This document shows positions 32,238 through 40,389 of a stretch of 64,000 nt of DNA, one piece after another (position 1 is the first letter of the stretch; each line of letters begins with the position of its first letter). Below the pieces are notes generated by a model. It ran no database searches. It saw only the letters and a program-made list of their open reading frames with translations, and was not told the DNA's origin. The translations under genes and the position numbers were made by a program. The DNA lies in NCBI GenBank assembly GCA_029259745.1, contig JAJDEO010000048.1, positions 62,001-126,000 on the forward strand. Reading direction: 5' to 3'. This DNA is from Planctomycetota bacterium (GTDB lineage: Bacteria; Planctomycetota; B15-G4).

Positions 32238-33535
32238 CTCGCTCGCCCACACGCTTGGCATTCACGCCGATCGAGAACCGCTTCGGCGAGACGCTCCTCG
32301 CGGCAACGACTCCCTCGGGGCTCGAGGTGCGGCTCAACCCGCGTCCCGGTTGGGTCAAGACCTTCGCGGCGTTCGGCGCCAACGTCGGGTCGGTGGACCG
32401 GGTGGGTGGGCCGGGCGGCGATCCCGTCCCCGAAGGGCTCGCACACTTCCTCGAGCACAAGCTCTTCGAGGACGAGGAAGGCGACGTGTCGGATCGCTTC
32501 GCGCTGATCGGGGCCTCGACGAACGCCATGACGGGTTTCTCCGGCACGACGTACATCGCCTCGACGTCCGATGCTCCCGAGCCGATCGTCGAGCTGCTGC
32601 TCGACTTCGTGCAGCGCCCTTACTTCACGCAGGAACTCGTGGAGAAGGAGCAGGGCATCATCGCCCAAGAGATCCGCATGTACGACGACGACCCCGACTG
32701 GCGGTTGTTCTTCGGCGTGCTCGGCGAGATGTACGAGCGCCATCCCGTGCGCGACAACATCGCCGGATCGGTGGAGAGCATCCGCGCCATCGACGCCAAC
32801 GTCCTGCAGCATTGCTATGACCTCTTCTACCACCCGCGCAACATGTGCCTCGCCGTGAGCGGTCCGATCGACGTCGATGCGATCGGTGAGATCGTCGAGC
32901 GCGATCAGGCGAAGCGGGATTCGGGCGAGCGTCGGCGCCACGTGCGTCCGACGGTCGACGAGCCGAAGGCACGGCGCGGTGAACGCTTCGCGACATCGCT
33001 CCCCGTCGCGCGCCCGCGCTTGCTCTTCGGGATCAAGGAGACGGGGCTGACGGCCGACGAACACACGACCGCGCGCCAGAAGATCGAAACGCGCCTGCTG
33101 ATGTCGCTGCTGTTCGGGCGCTCGTCGAAAGCGTTCGAGGAACTCTACGCCGACGGGCTCGTCGACGAGTCGTTCGGTGCGTCCTACTCGGCCGAGGTCG
33201 GGTTCGGATTCACGACGATCGGCGGGGACACCGACGATCCGGTGGCCCTCGAGGAGCGCCTGCGCGATGTCTTGATCAAGGCGCGCCACGAAGGTCTCGA
33301 CGCGGAGGCCTTCGCGCGCATTCGCAACAAGGTCTACGGTCAGATGCTGCGTGCGTTCGACTCGCCCGAGTCGGTTGCCTACGAACTCATCTCGGCGACC
33401 TTCCGCGATCAGAAACCCTTCGGCGGGCTCGAACTCGTCGAGTCCGTGACGCTCGACGACCTGCACGTCCGCCTCGGTGAGCACGTCCGCGAAGACGCGA
33501 TCGTCGTCGGCCTGCTCGAGCCGCAGTCGACGTGA
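32234..33535 (+). CDS. M16 family zinc peptidase, catalytic subunit
   Basis: 433 residues; ATGA overlap with the non-catalytic partner. The inverted zinc motif is intact: EGLAHFLEHKLFED with HFLEH at 71-75, and the third ligand lies in KEQGIIAQEIRMY about 75 residues on. The C-terminal M16 domain contains LFGRSSKAFEELYADGLVDE. The two subunits are expected to form a clam-shell heterodimer, catalysing cleavage of small proteins or peptides. No signal peptide is present, so it acts in the cytoplasm. miaA follows by a GTGA overlap. Confidence 0.9.
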   Translation: MTRSPTRLAFTPIENRFGETLLAATTPSGLEVRLNPRPGWVKTFAAFGANVGSVDRVGGPGGDPVPEGLAHFLEHKLFEDEEGDVSDRFALIGASTNAMTGFSGTTYIASTSDAPEPIVELLLDFVQRPYFTQELVEKEQGIIAQEIRMYDDDPDWRLFFGVLGEMYERHPVRDNIAGSVESIRAIDANVLQHCYDLFYHPRNMCLAVSGPIDVDAIGEIVERDQAKRDSGERRRHVRPTVDEPKARRGERFATSLPVARPRLLFGIKETGLTADEHTTARQKIETRLLMSLLFGRSSKAFEELYADGLVDESFGASYSAEVGFGFTTIGGDTDDPVALEERLRDVLIKARHEGLDAEAFARIRNKVYGQMLRAFDSPESVAYELISATFRDQKPFGGLELVESVTLDDLHVRLGEHVREDAIVVGLLEPQST

Positions 33536-34470
33536 GCCGACGCTGGGTGCTCGTCGGCGGAACGGCGTCGGGCAAGAAGCGCGTGGCGGCCGAGTTGCAT
33601 CGCCGCACGGGGTGCGCCGTGCTCTCGATGGACTCGATGAAGGTCTATCGCGGCATGGACATCGGGACCGACAAACCCGATGCCGAGCTGCGCGCCTCGA
33701 CACCGTTCGCGTTGCTCGACATCGTCGGACACGACGAAACCTTCACGGCCGGCGAATGGCTGGCCGCTGCCGAGCGCGAGGTCGCTGCTGCCGACGCTGC
33801 CGGGCGCGGCGTGCTTTTCGCGGGCGGGACGCCGTTCTACCTGAAGCTCCTCATCGACGGCCTCTTCCCGGGGCCCGCCGGCGACGAAACCATCCGCGCC
33901 GAGCTCGATGACCTCTGGTCGCAGCGCGGCGAGGCGGCCGTGCGTGCGCTGCTCGCCGAGGTCGATCCGGTGACCGAAGAGCGCCTCTCGTCGGGCGACA
34001 AGAAGCGCGTGATCCGTGCTCTGGAAGTCCAGCGGCTGACGGGGCGGTCGATGTCCGACTGGCAGCGCGAGGACACCGTGCGGCGTATCGGCGGGGACTT
34101 TGTCGTCGCGGCGTTGCGGCGCGACAAGGACGAGCACGAGCGGCGACTGCGTGCGCGCGTCGACGCGATGTTCGCCGGCGGGTTGCTCGACGAAGTCGCG
34201 GCGCTGCAGGAGCGCGCGCCGTTCGCCGATGAGTCGGGGCGCTCGATCGGCTACCAAGAAGCACGCGACGTCCTCGCCGAGAAGATGACCCGCGCCGCGG
34301 CGGCCGAGCGCACGTCGATCCGCACGCGTCAGCTCGTCCGTCGCCAGCGCATCTTCATCGACGGCTTCGGTCCCGAGCGCATCACGTGGGTGGATATCGC
34401 GCAGGACGCGAGCGCGGCGTCGGTTGCCGATGATGTCGCGATGGTCTTCGAGTCCGGGCCCAACGCCTGA
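33532..34470 (+). CDS. miaA: tRNA dimethylallyltransferase
   Basis: 312 residues, GTG overlapping the stop before. It adds a dimethylallyl group to A37 of tRNAs that read UNN codons. Seen: N-terminal P-loop VLVGGTASGKKRVAAEL (9-16), the DSMKVYRGMDIGTDKP block (about 34-49) that matches DSMQVYRGMDIGTAKP, FAGGTPFYLKLLIDGLFPG, and IGYQEARDVL with the QxRxL-like tail. The P-loop ends GKK instead of GKT or GKS, which is unusual for a nucleotide-binding loop. Length and other motifs are normal. Coupling to the M16 pair is a local feature with no known meaning. Confidence 0.93.
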   Translation: MSRRWVLVGGTASGKKRVAAELHRRTGCAVLSMDSMKVYRGMDIGTDKPDAELRASTPFALLDIVGHDETFTAGEWLAAAEREVAAADAAGRGVLFAGGTPFYLKLLIDGLFPGPAGDETIRAELDDLWSQRGEAAVRALLAEVDPVTEERLSSGDKKRVIRALEVQRLTGRSMSDWQREDTVRRIGGDFVVAALRRDKDEHERRLRARVDAMFAGGLLDEVAALQERAPFADESGRSIGYQEARDVLAEKMTRAAAAERTSIRTRQLVRRQRIFIDGFGPERITWVDIAQDASAASVADDVAMVFESGPNA

Positions 34471-34564
34471 GGGTGTTCGGGGAGCGTTCTGCTGTCAGCC
34501 CGCGGCACGCGTTCGCGCCTGCGTGTCCGCCCCGTTCAGCTCGCGTGCCGATCCAGGCGGCGGC

Positions 34565-35638
34565 TCAGGCGTCGCTCGCGGGGAGCTGCGCGAGGAGAGC
34601 CTCGAGGTCGCGGCGCGCGTTGATCGAGCGCGTCGCACCGATGGCTCGCTGCAGGCGCACGCGCACGACGTCGACGGACGGCTGACCCATGCCGGCGTAG
34701 CTCGCCAGCAGGAGGTTGAGTGCGTCGGGGTCGTCGGGGATGCGGTCGAGACGCTCGGCGAGGGCCGCGAGCCCTGCGTCGATCCGACCCGCTGCAATGT
34801 CGATGCGCGCCTGGACCATGTCGACGCTGCCGACGAGACGTTCGGGGAGCGGCTGGGGCAAGACGCTCAGCTCGCCCTCGGCGCGTTCGATGTTGCCGGC
34901 CAGCATGTGGTCGACGACCTGGTAGAGCAGGAGGTCAGGATGATCGAAGTGTCGCTCGCTTCCGCGCTGCACGACCAGTGCGGCCGCCGCAGCGGCCTCG
35001 GGGTGACGCAGGCTCTCACGCCGCAGCGCGCCGACCCCGTCGACACCCTGGGCGAGGCTGAGATCGAACGCGCGGTCCGACTGGGCCATGTCCCCGTTGA
35101 CGGCCGCGACGAGCGCGAGCTGCGCCCAGCCCGTGGCGAGCTTGGCTGGCGTGACGCCGTTCAGCCCGCCGTAGATCTTCAGCTCGTCTTCCGTTTCGTC
35201 GAGACGGCCGAGCGCGAGGAGCGTCTCGACCCGAATCTCGCGGAAGATGCTCTCCGTCGGCGCCGCCCAGGGCGAGGCCCGCAGAGCCTCGTCGACGGCA
35301 GACAGCTGATCGTCGAGCTGTTGGCTTCGCGCGATCTGACCGATGCGCTGGAAATGCAGCTCGGGGTTCGACGGATCGAACGCCAGCGCCTGCTCGACGA
35401 GCTCGAGGGCACGCTCGCGGTCGCTCTCGACGAACGCCGACTCGAGCCACGGCAGTGGCGAGGTCGGCGCAAGCCCGCGCAGCTCGGCCAGCTGGGCATC
35501 GCGAGCGACGACGTCCTCTTCGAGACGCGCGGCTCGCAACCCGTCGAAGACTTCAGCTTGGCGGCTGAATAGTCCACAACCGGAAAGCACGAGACTGGCA
35601 CCCAATGAGGCGACCAGCAGCGGATTGACCCGTGTCAC
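34565..35638 (-). CDS. TPR lipoprotein
   Basis: 357 residues from GTG 35638. Signal peptide with lipobox VLSGC (cysteine at 21) followed by GLFSRQAEVF. The mature protein is built of TPR-like helices: ALELVEQALAFDPSNPELHF, LLALGRLDETEDELKIYGGL, GWAQLALVAAVNGDMAQSD, and a region near the end resembling PAS/TPR scaffolds of envelope assembly, DALNLLLASYAGMGQPSVDV. It should sit in the inner or outer membrane facing the periplasm. Function unknown. The small lipoprotein gene 6 bases upstream is codirectional and probably cotranscribed. Confidence 0.78.
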   Translation of the reverse strand: MTRVNPLLVASLGASLVLSGCGLFSRQAEVFDGLRAARLEEDVVARDAQLAELRGLAPTSPLPWLESAFVESDRERALELVEQALAFDPSNPELHFQRIGQIARSQQLDDQLSAVDEALRASPWAAPTESIFREIRVETLLALGRLDETEDELKIYGGLNGVTPAKLATGWAQLALVAAVNGDMAQSDRAFDLSLAQGVDGVGALRRESLRHPEAAAAAALVVQRGSERHFDHPDLLLYQVVDHMLAGNIERAEGELSVLPQPLPERLVGSVDMVQARIDIAAGRIDAGLAALAERLDRIPDDPDALNLLLASYAGMGQPSVDVVRVRLQRAIGATRSINARRDLEALLAQLPASDA

Positions 35639-35644
35639 GACTGC

Positions 35645-35893
35645 CTAGCGGTAGCGCGAGTGCATCGGCCCCGTGGCGTACGACTCGTCGTGCCACTCGT
35701 GGTAGGGGTCGTCCCAGTCGAGGTTCAGGAAGTAACGGTCCCACTTGCGGTGCGCTTCGCGCGCATCGCGCGAGAACACGGCCTGGTGGTCGTTGGAGTG
35801 CTCCGAGAACGGCGACACGCAAGCGCTGAGAGGCGCGAAGCAGAGTGCCAGTAGGAACAGGCAGACGATGCGGCGGATGGCGTCGCGCTTCAT
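35645..35893 (-). CDS. Small lipoprotein, 82 residues
   Basis: ATG 35893 opens KRDAIRRIVCLFLLALCFAP, a signal peptide with lipobox LSAC (cysteine at 25). The mature part is about 58 residues, rich in His, Asp, Trp and Tyr (KWDRYFLNLDWDDPYHEWHD), which could bind metal but shows no known motif. It ends 6 bases ahead of the TPR lipoprotein. A longer open frame upstream (to 36124) covers the palindromic element and is rejected because it lacks a signal peptide. Confidence 0.68.
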   Translation of the reverse strand: MKRDAIRRIVCLFLLALCFAPLSACVSPFSEHSNDHQAVFSRDAREAHRKWDRYFLNLDWDDPYHEWHDESYATGPMHSRYR

Positions 35894-36194
35894 GTCGGTA
35901 ATCCGGGGGGCGAAATCGGGCGGCAACGTAGCAAGGCCCCTAGGCAGTGTCAAAGACCGCAGTTTCGTGCGTCTTGTGGAAATGTGCCGTCCTGGAGCCT
36001 TGCCATTCGTGGTGGAGAGGCGATCGATCCGCGGTGGCACCCGCCGCGACGATGCTCGGGCGTCCAGAAGTCCGCGAATCCATGCGATTCGCGGACCCGG
36101 GGCCCAAGCGCGTCTGGGTGGCAATCACCACGACGAGACGAGTTTCACCACATGCGGCTTGTCTCGACCGCTGAGTCCCATAGGTTCGTTGTCC
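35894..36194. repeat. Intergenic region dominated by an imperfect palindrome
   Basis: The 301 bases between two divergent genes contain a perfect 11-bp stem: GTCCGCGAATC (36070-36080), loop CATGC, GATTCGCGGAC (36086-36096). Pairing continues outward imperfectly: GCTCGGGC (36055-36062) with GCCCAAGC (36102-36109), then GGTGGCACCC with GGGTGGCAATC, and TTGTGGAAA with TTTCACCACA. The tip resembles that of the palindrome at 14992-15005 (both CGAATCC then GATTCG). Promoters for the genes on either side must lie within it. Confidence 0.65.
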
Positions 36195-37817
36195 ATGCGG
36201 GTTTCACCGATTCCTCTGATCGTCGTCCTGGTCCTCGTCGGCCTCGTCTATCTGCTGCCCCAGCGCGGGGAGGAGCGAGCCGTCGCCGAGTTGCCGCGTC
36301 CGGCGGTGCTCGACGTCACCGAGCCGCCGACCTGGGCCCAGCAGCGCGGCATCGACGAGGTGGCGCGCAACCTCGATCGCATCGCGTGGGGCAACCACGA
36401 CGCGATGGTGGCTGCCCGGCGCGCCTTGGCGCCACATGCGGGCCAGCTCGGCGACGACGTCCTCTCGCGCATGCGTGCGCTCGGTCAGACCGATCCCGTC
36501 CAGACCTCGAAGCTCCTGGCCATCCTGGCCGACCAGGACGACGGCAGCGATGAGGTCTACGAGATGCTTGCCGACAAGGCGCTCTCACCGAGTTCGCTCG
36601 TCACGATGGCAGCTCTGCGGGCCTTGGCCTACACGCCACACCAGGGTGCCGTGTTCGCGATGTACCCGCGTCTGACGGCCGTCGACCCCGACGTGCAGCG
36701 CGTCGCGCGTGCGGCTCTGACCATCCGCGCCACGAACGGTGATCGCGCCGCACAGGATCTCATCCTCGAAGAGCTCGAGCGTCAGGGGCGCTACCCCGAC
36801 ACGGCCTACCTCTCGACGTTGCGCACGTTCCGCGAGTCGCCCGACGCGGTGCGGCTGCTGCGCGACGCCACGGAGTCCGGCGTGCTCGAGACATCACTCA
36901 CGGCCTGGTCGTCGTTGCTCGCACTCGGCGACCCCGACGCCGTCGACTATTTCGAGGAGGCGCTCGCGTCGGACGACATCGTCACGCAGGTGAATGCCGT
37001 GCGCGTCGTCGCGACCTCGGGGCAGGTGATCGGGCAAGACAGCTGGGCCGACCTCGCGCGCTCGGGCATCCAGCCGATCGTCCTCACGACGGCGAGCATC
37101 CTGTTGCAGGCCGTCGAGACGAACCATCCCTCGGCGCCCGAGGCCATGGCGCTGCTCGAAGAGCTCGCCGCCGATGCGCTCTGCCCGGCGCAGGTCGACG
37201 TCACGACCGCGCTCTACCAGCGCAACCACGCCTGGGCCGTCGAGCAGACGCGCAAGGAGGTCAAGACGTACGTCGGTGGTCAGCTCGCGCAGACGGTCGA
37301 CCGCTTGTTGACGGCCCCGGACACCGAGGCGACCCGACAGATGGCCGAGCTTGCGTTCGAGCGGCTCGAGTCGGGCGAGGTGCGCGACATCGAGGCCGCG
37401 CTGCTGTGTCGTTTTCTGGCCCGAACTGATCCCGAGGCCGTGGCACCCCGCGTCGTCGGCTACGCACTGAACGAGGACGGCGTATCGCCTGAAGTCGCGA
37501 GCGAGATGATGGCGCAGCTCGACCAGCTCGGCGACGCCGGGTTGGCTGCGCTCGCCGCGCGCATGTCGTCCAACCCGCGCGCTGCGGTGCTGTTCGTCAC
37601 GCTCGCGGGGCAGATTCGCAGCGCCGCGGCGTTGCCCGTGCTCGAGGCCCTCGTCCTCGACGACTCGCACGACATGCGACTGCGGCGTGATGCCATGGAT
37701 GCCATCGTGCGCATCGACGAGGGTCCGCGCGAAGAGGTGCTACGGCGCGCTGCCGAGGCCCTTCCGAGCGGCCCTCTGCGCGAACGGGCGCGGCTGCTCT
37801 TTTGGAACTACCTCTGA
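36195..37817 (+). CDS. Secreted or membrane-anchored HEAT-repeat protein
   Basis: 540 residues from ATG 36195, placed at RVSPIPLIVVLVLVGLVYLL, one N-terminal membrane helix. The rest (from about 50) is made of HEAT-like helix pairs: LVTMAALRALAYTPHQGAV, DPDVQRVARAALTIRATNGD, SLTAWSSLLALGDPDAVDYF, DIVTQVNAVRVVATSGQVIG and the last, RRDAMDAIVRIDEGPREEVL. Such repeats bind proteins. No enzymatic domain is visible. A longer frame from 35745 overlaps the palindromic region and is not credible. The partner is unknown. Confidence 0.78.
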   Translation: MRVSPIPLIVVLVLVGLVYLLPQRGEERAVAELPRPAVLDVTEPPTWAQQRGIDEVARNLDRIAWGNHDAMVAARRALAPHAGQLGDDVLSRMRALGQTDPVQTSKLLAILADQDDGSDEVYEMLADKALSPSSLVTMAALRALAYTPHQGAVFAMYPRLTAVDPDVQRVARAALTIRATNGDRAAQDLILEELERQGRYPDTAYLSTLRTFRESPDAVRLLRDATESGVLETSLTAWSSLLALGDPDAVDYFEEALASDDIVTQVNAVRVVATSGQVIGQDSWADLARSGIQPIVLTTASILLQAVETNHPSAPEAMALLEELAADALCPAQVDVTTALYQRNHAWAVEQTRKEVKTYVGGQLAQTVDRLLTAPDTEATRQMAELAFERLESGEVRDIEAALLCRFLARTDPEAVAPRVVGYALNEDGVSPEVASEMMAQLDQLGDAGLAALAARMSSNPRAAVLFVTLAGQIRSAAALPVLEALVLDDSHDMRLRRDAMDAIVRIDEGPREEVLRRAAEALPSGPLRERARLLFWNYL

Positions 37818-37905
37818 GCGCAGTAAAACGCGGCGGAAGCACAAAAACTCAGTAACAAGCGCGCACCTGGAACGTGTTCACGAGTATCTCGTGGAGGGCA
37901 ACATC

Positions 37906-38487
37906 ATGAAAGTCGCACTCGCGCTTGCTCTTGCAGCCGCCGGGCTTGCTGGCTGCCGCGTGGATTCGTCGCAGCCGCCTGTCGATGCCGCCGCGCTCGT
38001 CGACGACGGGGGGCCGTCGGAGCTGTCCGGCGAAGGTTACGAGGGCGCGTTCCTCGCCGCCGCTCAGGCGCCATGGATCGTCGGAGCGGCCGAGCGGGAG
38101 TGGCAACCGACGCCCGACGACGTGCGCGCGCTCGAACGGAACCTGCGCGTCGAACTCGAACGCGTGCAGGCCGACCCGCACAGCGTCGATCCCTACGCAA
38201 CTGCGGAGTCGCGCCGGGCGTTCGTGCGGCGTGAGGTCGGCGAGATCCTCGAGCGCCTGCCGTCCTATCGCCGTCAGTACATCGGTGTCATCGACAGCAC
38301 GGGGCGTAAGACGATCTTCATCAACGCCTTCCCCGGTCCCACGTGGCCCGAAGGCGCGACCTTCGACTTCTCGTCGTGGCGTGATCAGTTCATCGCCGTG
38401 AGTGACGGAGGCTTCTGGTATTGGCAGGCCCGCTATGACGTCGAGGCGCGGCGACTCATCGCGTTCGATTCGAACGGTTACGCCTGA
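37906..38487 (+). CDS. Lipoprotein of unknown function
   Basis: 193 residues; GGAGGG (37893-37898) lies 7 bases ahead of ATG 37906. Signal KVALALALAAAGLAGCRVDS with lipobox LAGC (cysteine at 17). The mature domain has the sequence PSYRRQYIGVIDSTGRKTIF, then FINAFPGPTWPEGATFDF and DGGFWYWQARYDVEARRLIA, which looks like a compact beta-sheet domain with several aromatic residues near the C-terminus. I recognise no family, although such DGG-x-x-W endings recur in hypothetical lipoproteins. It converges with the next gene 13 bases away. Confidence 0.72.
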   Translation: MKVALALALAAAGLAGCRVDSSQPPVDAAALVDDGGPSELSGEGYEGAFLAAAQAPWIVGAAEREWQPTPDDVRALERNLRVELERVQADPHSVDPYATAESRRAFVRREVGEILERLPSYRRQYIGVIDSTGRKTIFINAFPGPTWPEGATFDFSSWRDQFIAVSDGGFWYWQARYDVEARRLIAFDSNGYA

Positions 38488-38500
38488 GCCGCGGCACGCG

Positions 38501-39076
38501 TCAGTTTGCGATGAGATCTACACGGCGCCACGGCGTCTTCGGCTCGCCGATGTCTTGCTCGGGGAAGGGCGGCGGGTAGCCGTACTCGGCACCGCTGCGT
38601 CCGATGCGATTCGCGCCGATCCAGAGGCGTCCGTCCTGCAGGACGTACTCGACGTCGCCGGTGTGCCCGAAGCTGAGCGGCCAGGCGCGCAGGATGTAGT
38701 CGTCGCGGAACGTGTCGTCGAGCTGGCGCTGCTGCACGGTGTGCACGCCATACATGTAGAACTCGCCGACGGCATAGCTTCGCTGCGGAAAGTCCGATTC
38801 GTTCTGGAGCGCCGACAGGCCGGCAAACTCACGCGCGAGTACGCCGAGCCCGGGGTGCACCGTCGACCCGGTTTCCTCGACGTGCTTCAGGTACGCGGCA
38901 TGCAGTTCGCGGCAGCGGGCGAGCGCGGCGACTTCACCGACGTTGATCTTGTCACCAAGTGCGGTCCCGGCGATGCGGCTGGCAGCCGCGATGACGAGAA
39001 GCGCGATGAAGAGGAGCAGGGCGAGCAGGCGCAACGTCGGGGTCCAGCGTGGGGAAGTGAAGGGCGTGCCGAGCAC
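38501..39076 (-). CDS. Single-pass membrane protein, unknown function
   Basis: 191 residues from GTG 39076. A helix (residues 16-38: TLRLLALLLFIALLVIAAAS) anchors it, followed by AALARCRELHAAYLKHVEET and a beta-rich C-terminus (SYAVGEFYMYGVHTVQQRQL, LRAWPLSFGHTGDVEYVLQD). The overall plan, a hydrophobic N-terminal helix then a small alpha/beta head, resembles pseudopilin-like proteins, but there is no prepilin peptidase motif. A -10 TACGAT lies 10 bases ahead of the start (39092-39087), suggesting a leaderless message. Confidence 0.65.
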   Translation of the reverse strand: MLGTPFTSPRWTPTLRLLALLLFIALLVIAAASRIAGTALGDKINVGEVAALARCRELHAAYLKHVEETGSTVHPGLGVLAREFAGLSALQNESDFPQRSYAVGEFYMYGVHTVQQRQLDDTFRDDYILRAWPLSFGHTGDVEYVLQDGRLWIGANRIGRSGAEYGYPPPFPEQDIGEPKTPWRRVDLIAN

Positions 39077-39086
39077 TTGAGCGCGT

Positions 39087-39092
39087 ATCGTA
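39087..39092 (-). promoter_or_regulatory. Candidate -10 element of a leaderless transcript
   Basis: TACGAT read on the minus strand, ending 10 bases from GTG 39076. No ribosome site fits between. Confidence 0.35.
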
Positions 39093-39141
39093 CCGAAGCG
39101 GCGCCGCGATCGGAGCGTCAGGAGGGTCTCGAGGGCGAACG

Positions 39142-40389
39142 ATGAGTTGGAGTGAGGCGAGGGACGTGGCGAAGCGCTTGATCGAGGCCGGGCATCGCAC
39201 GGTGTTCGCGGGGGGCTGCGTGCGCGACCGGCTGCTCGGGCGCAGCGGCGCGGACATCGACATCGCGACGGCCGCCCATCCCGACGAGGTGATCGCGCTG
39301 TTCGAGCGAACCGTCGCTGTCGGCGCGTCCTTCGGCGTCGTCCTCGTCGTCGGCGAGGACGACACCTACGACGTTGCGACGTTCCGGCGTGACATCGGTG
39401 TCGGCGATGGCCGCCACCCCGCGGCGATCGAGCCCTCCACGCTCGAGCACGACGTCGAGCGGCGCGACTTCACCGTCAATGGCCTCGTTCAGGATCCACT
39501 CACCGACGACGTCATCGACCTCGTCGGCGGCCTCGCGGACCTCGAGGCGCGCGTCATCCGCGCCATCGGCGATCCGGAACTGCGCTTCCGCGAAGACGGT
39601 CTGCGCCTGCTGCGCGCCGTGCGCTTCGCGGCGCGTCTGGACTTCTCGATCGAGCCGGTCACGGGCCGTGCGCTGCGGAACGGGGCCGCGCGCCTCGACA
39701 ACGTCTCCGGCGAACGCATCGGTGCCGAGATCTTCAAGATGTTCGGCGACCCGGGCCGCGCCCGGGCGCACCGACTGCTTGCCGAGCACGGCCAGCTCGA
39801 GCGAGCGCTCCCGGGCGTGCCTGCGCCCGACGAGGCGCCCGACGCCCAGCGCGTGCTCGCCGAGCTTCCCGCCGACGCTTCCCCGACGCTCGGGCTCGCC
39901 GTGCTACTCGCCGACCCGGCCGCGCGCACCGACGCCACCGCCTTGGCGCTGCACCTGCGTCGCTCGCGCGACGAGACGCGCCACATCGCGTCACTTGTCG
40001 AGGATGCAGAGACACTCGACACCTATGCGCGCGAAGGAGTTTCTACCGCTCGCTGGCGCCGACTGCTCGCCCAACCCCACGCCGACGATCTTCTCACGTG
40101 GCGCGCCGCGCGGGCGCGCGTCGAGGCCAAGCGGGCGCCGTCCGACGCCGTGCTGGCGGCTCTGCGCGAGCGCTTCGGCGCCGACGTCGCCCAGATCCCG
40201 CGTCCGCTGCTCGACGGCCGTGCGCTCATCGATGCCGGAGTGTCACCCGGGGCGATGGTGGGCGAGGCGACGCGCGCTCTCGTCGATGCCCAGCTCGAGG
40301 GGCAGCTCGACGACGCCGACGCCGCGCACACGTGGGTCGTGCGTTGGCTGGCGTCAGGTCGGCGGGAAGGACCGCAGCATCAGCCGTGA
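39142..40389 (+). CDS. cca: CCA-adding tRNA nucleotidyltransferase
   Basis: 415 residues from ATG 39142 with AGGAGGG about 20 bases upstream. The head domain is complete: TVFAGGCVRDRLLGRSGADI with GG at 25-26 and the metal pair DID, followed by TYDVATFRRD, VERRDFTVNGL and LRFREDGLRLLRAVRF. The helical body and tail domains make up the rest. It builds or repairs the CCA end of tRNA. The tight, undecorated form distinguishes it from the 802-residue relative at 27445. Its 3' end overlaps the end of the UbiA gene by 36 bases tail to tail. Confidence 0.92.
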   Translation: MSWSEARDVAKRLIEAGHRTVFAGGCVRDRLLGRSGADIDIATAAHPDEVIALFERTVAVGASFGVVLVVGEDDTYDVATFRRDIGVGDGRHPAAIEPSTLEHDVERRDFTVNGLVQDPLTDDVIDLVGGLADLEARVIRAIGDPELRFREDGLRLLRAVRFAARLDFSIEPVTGRALRNGAARLDNVSGERIGAEIFKMFGDPGRARAHRLLAEHGQLERALPGVPAPDEAPDAQRVLAELPADASPTLGLAVLLADPAARTDATALALHLRRSRDETRHIASLVEDAETLDTYAREGVSTARWRRLLAQPHADDLLTWRAARARVEAKRAPSDAVLAALRERFGADVAQIPRPLLDGRALIDAGVSPGAMVGEATRALVDAQLEGQLDDADAAHTWVVRWLASGRREGPQHQP

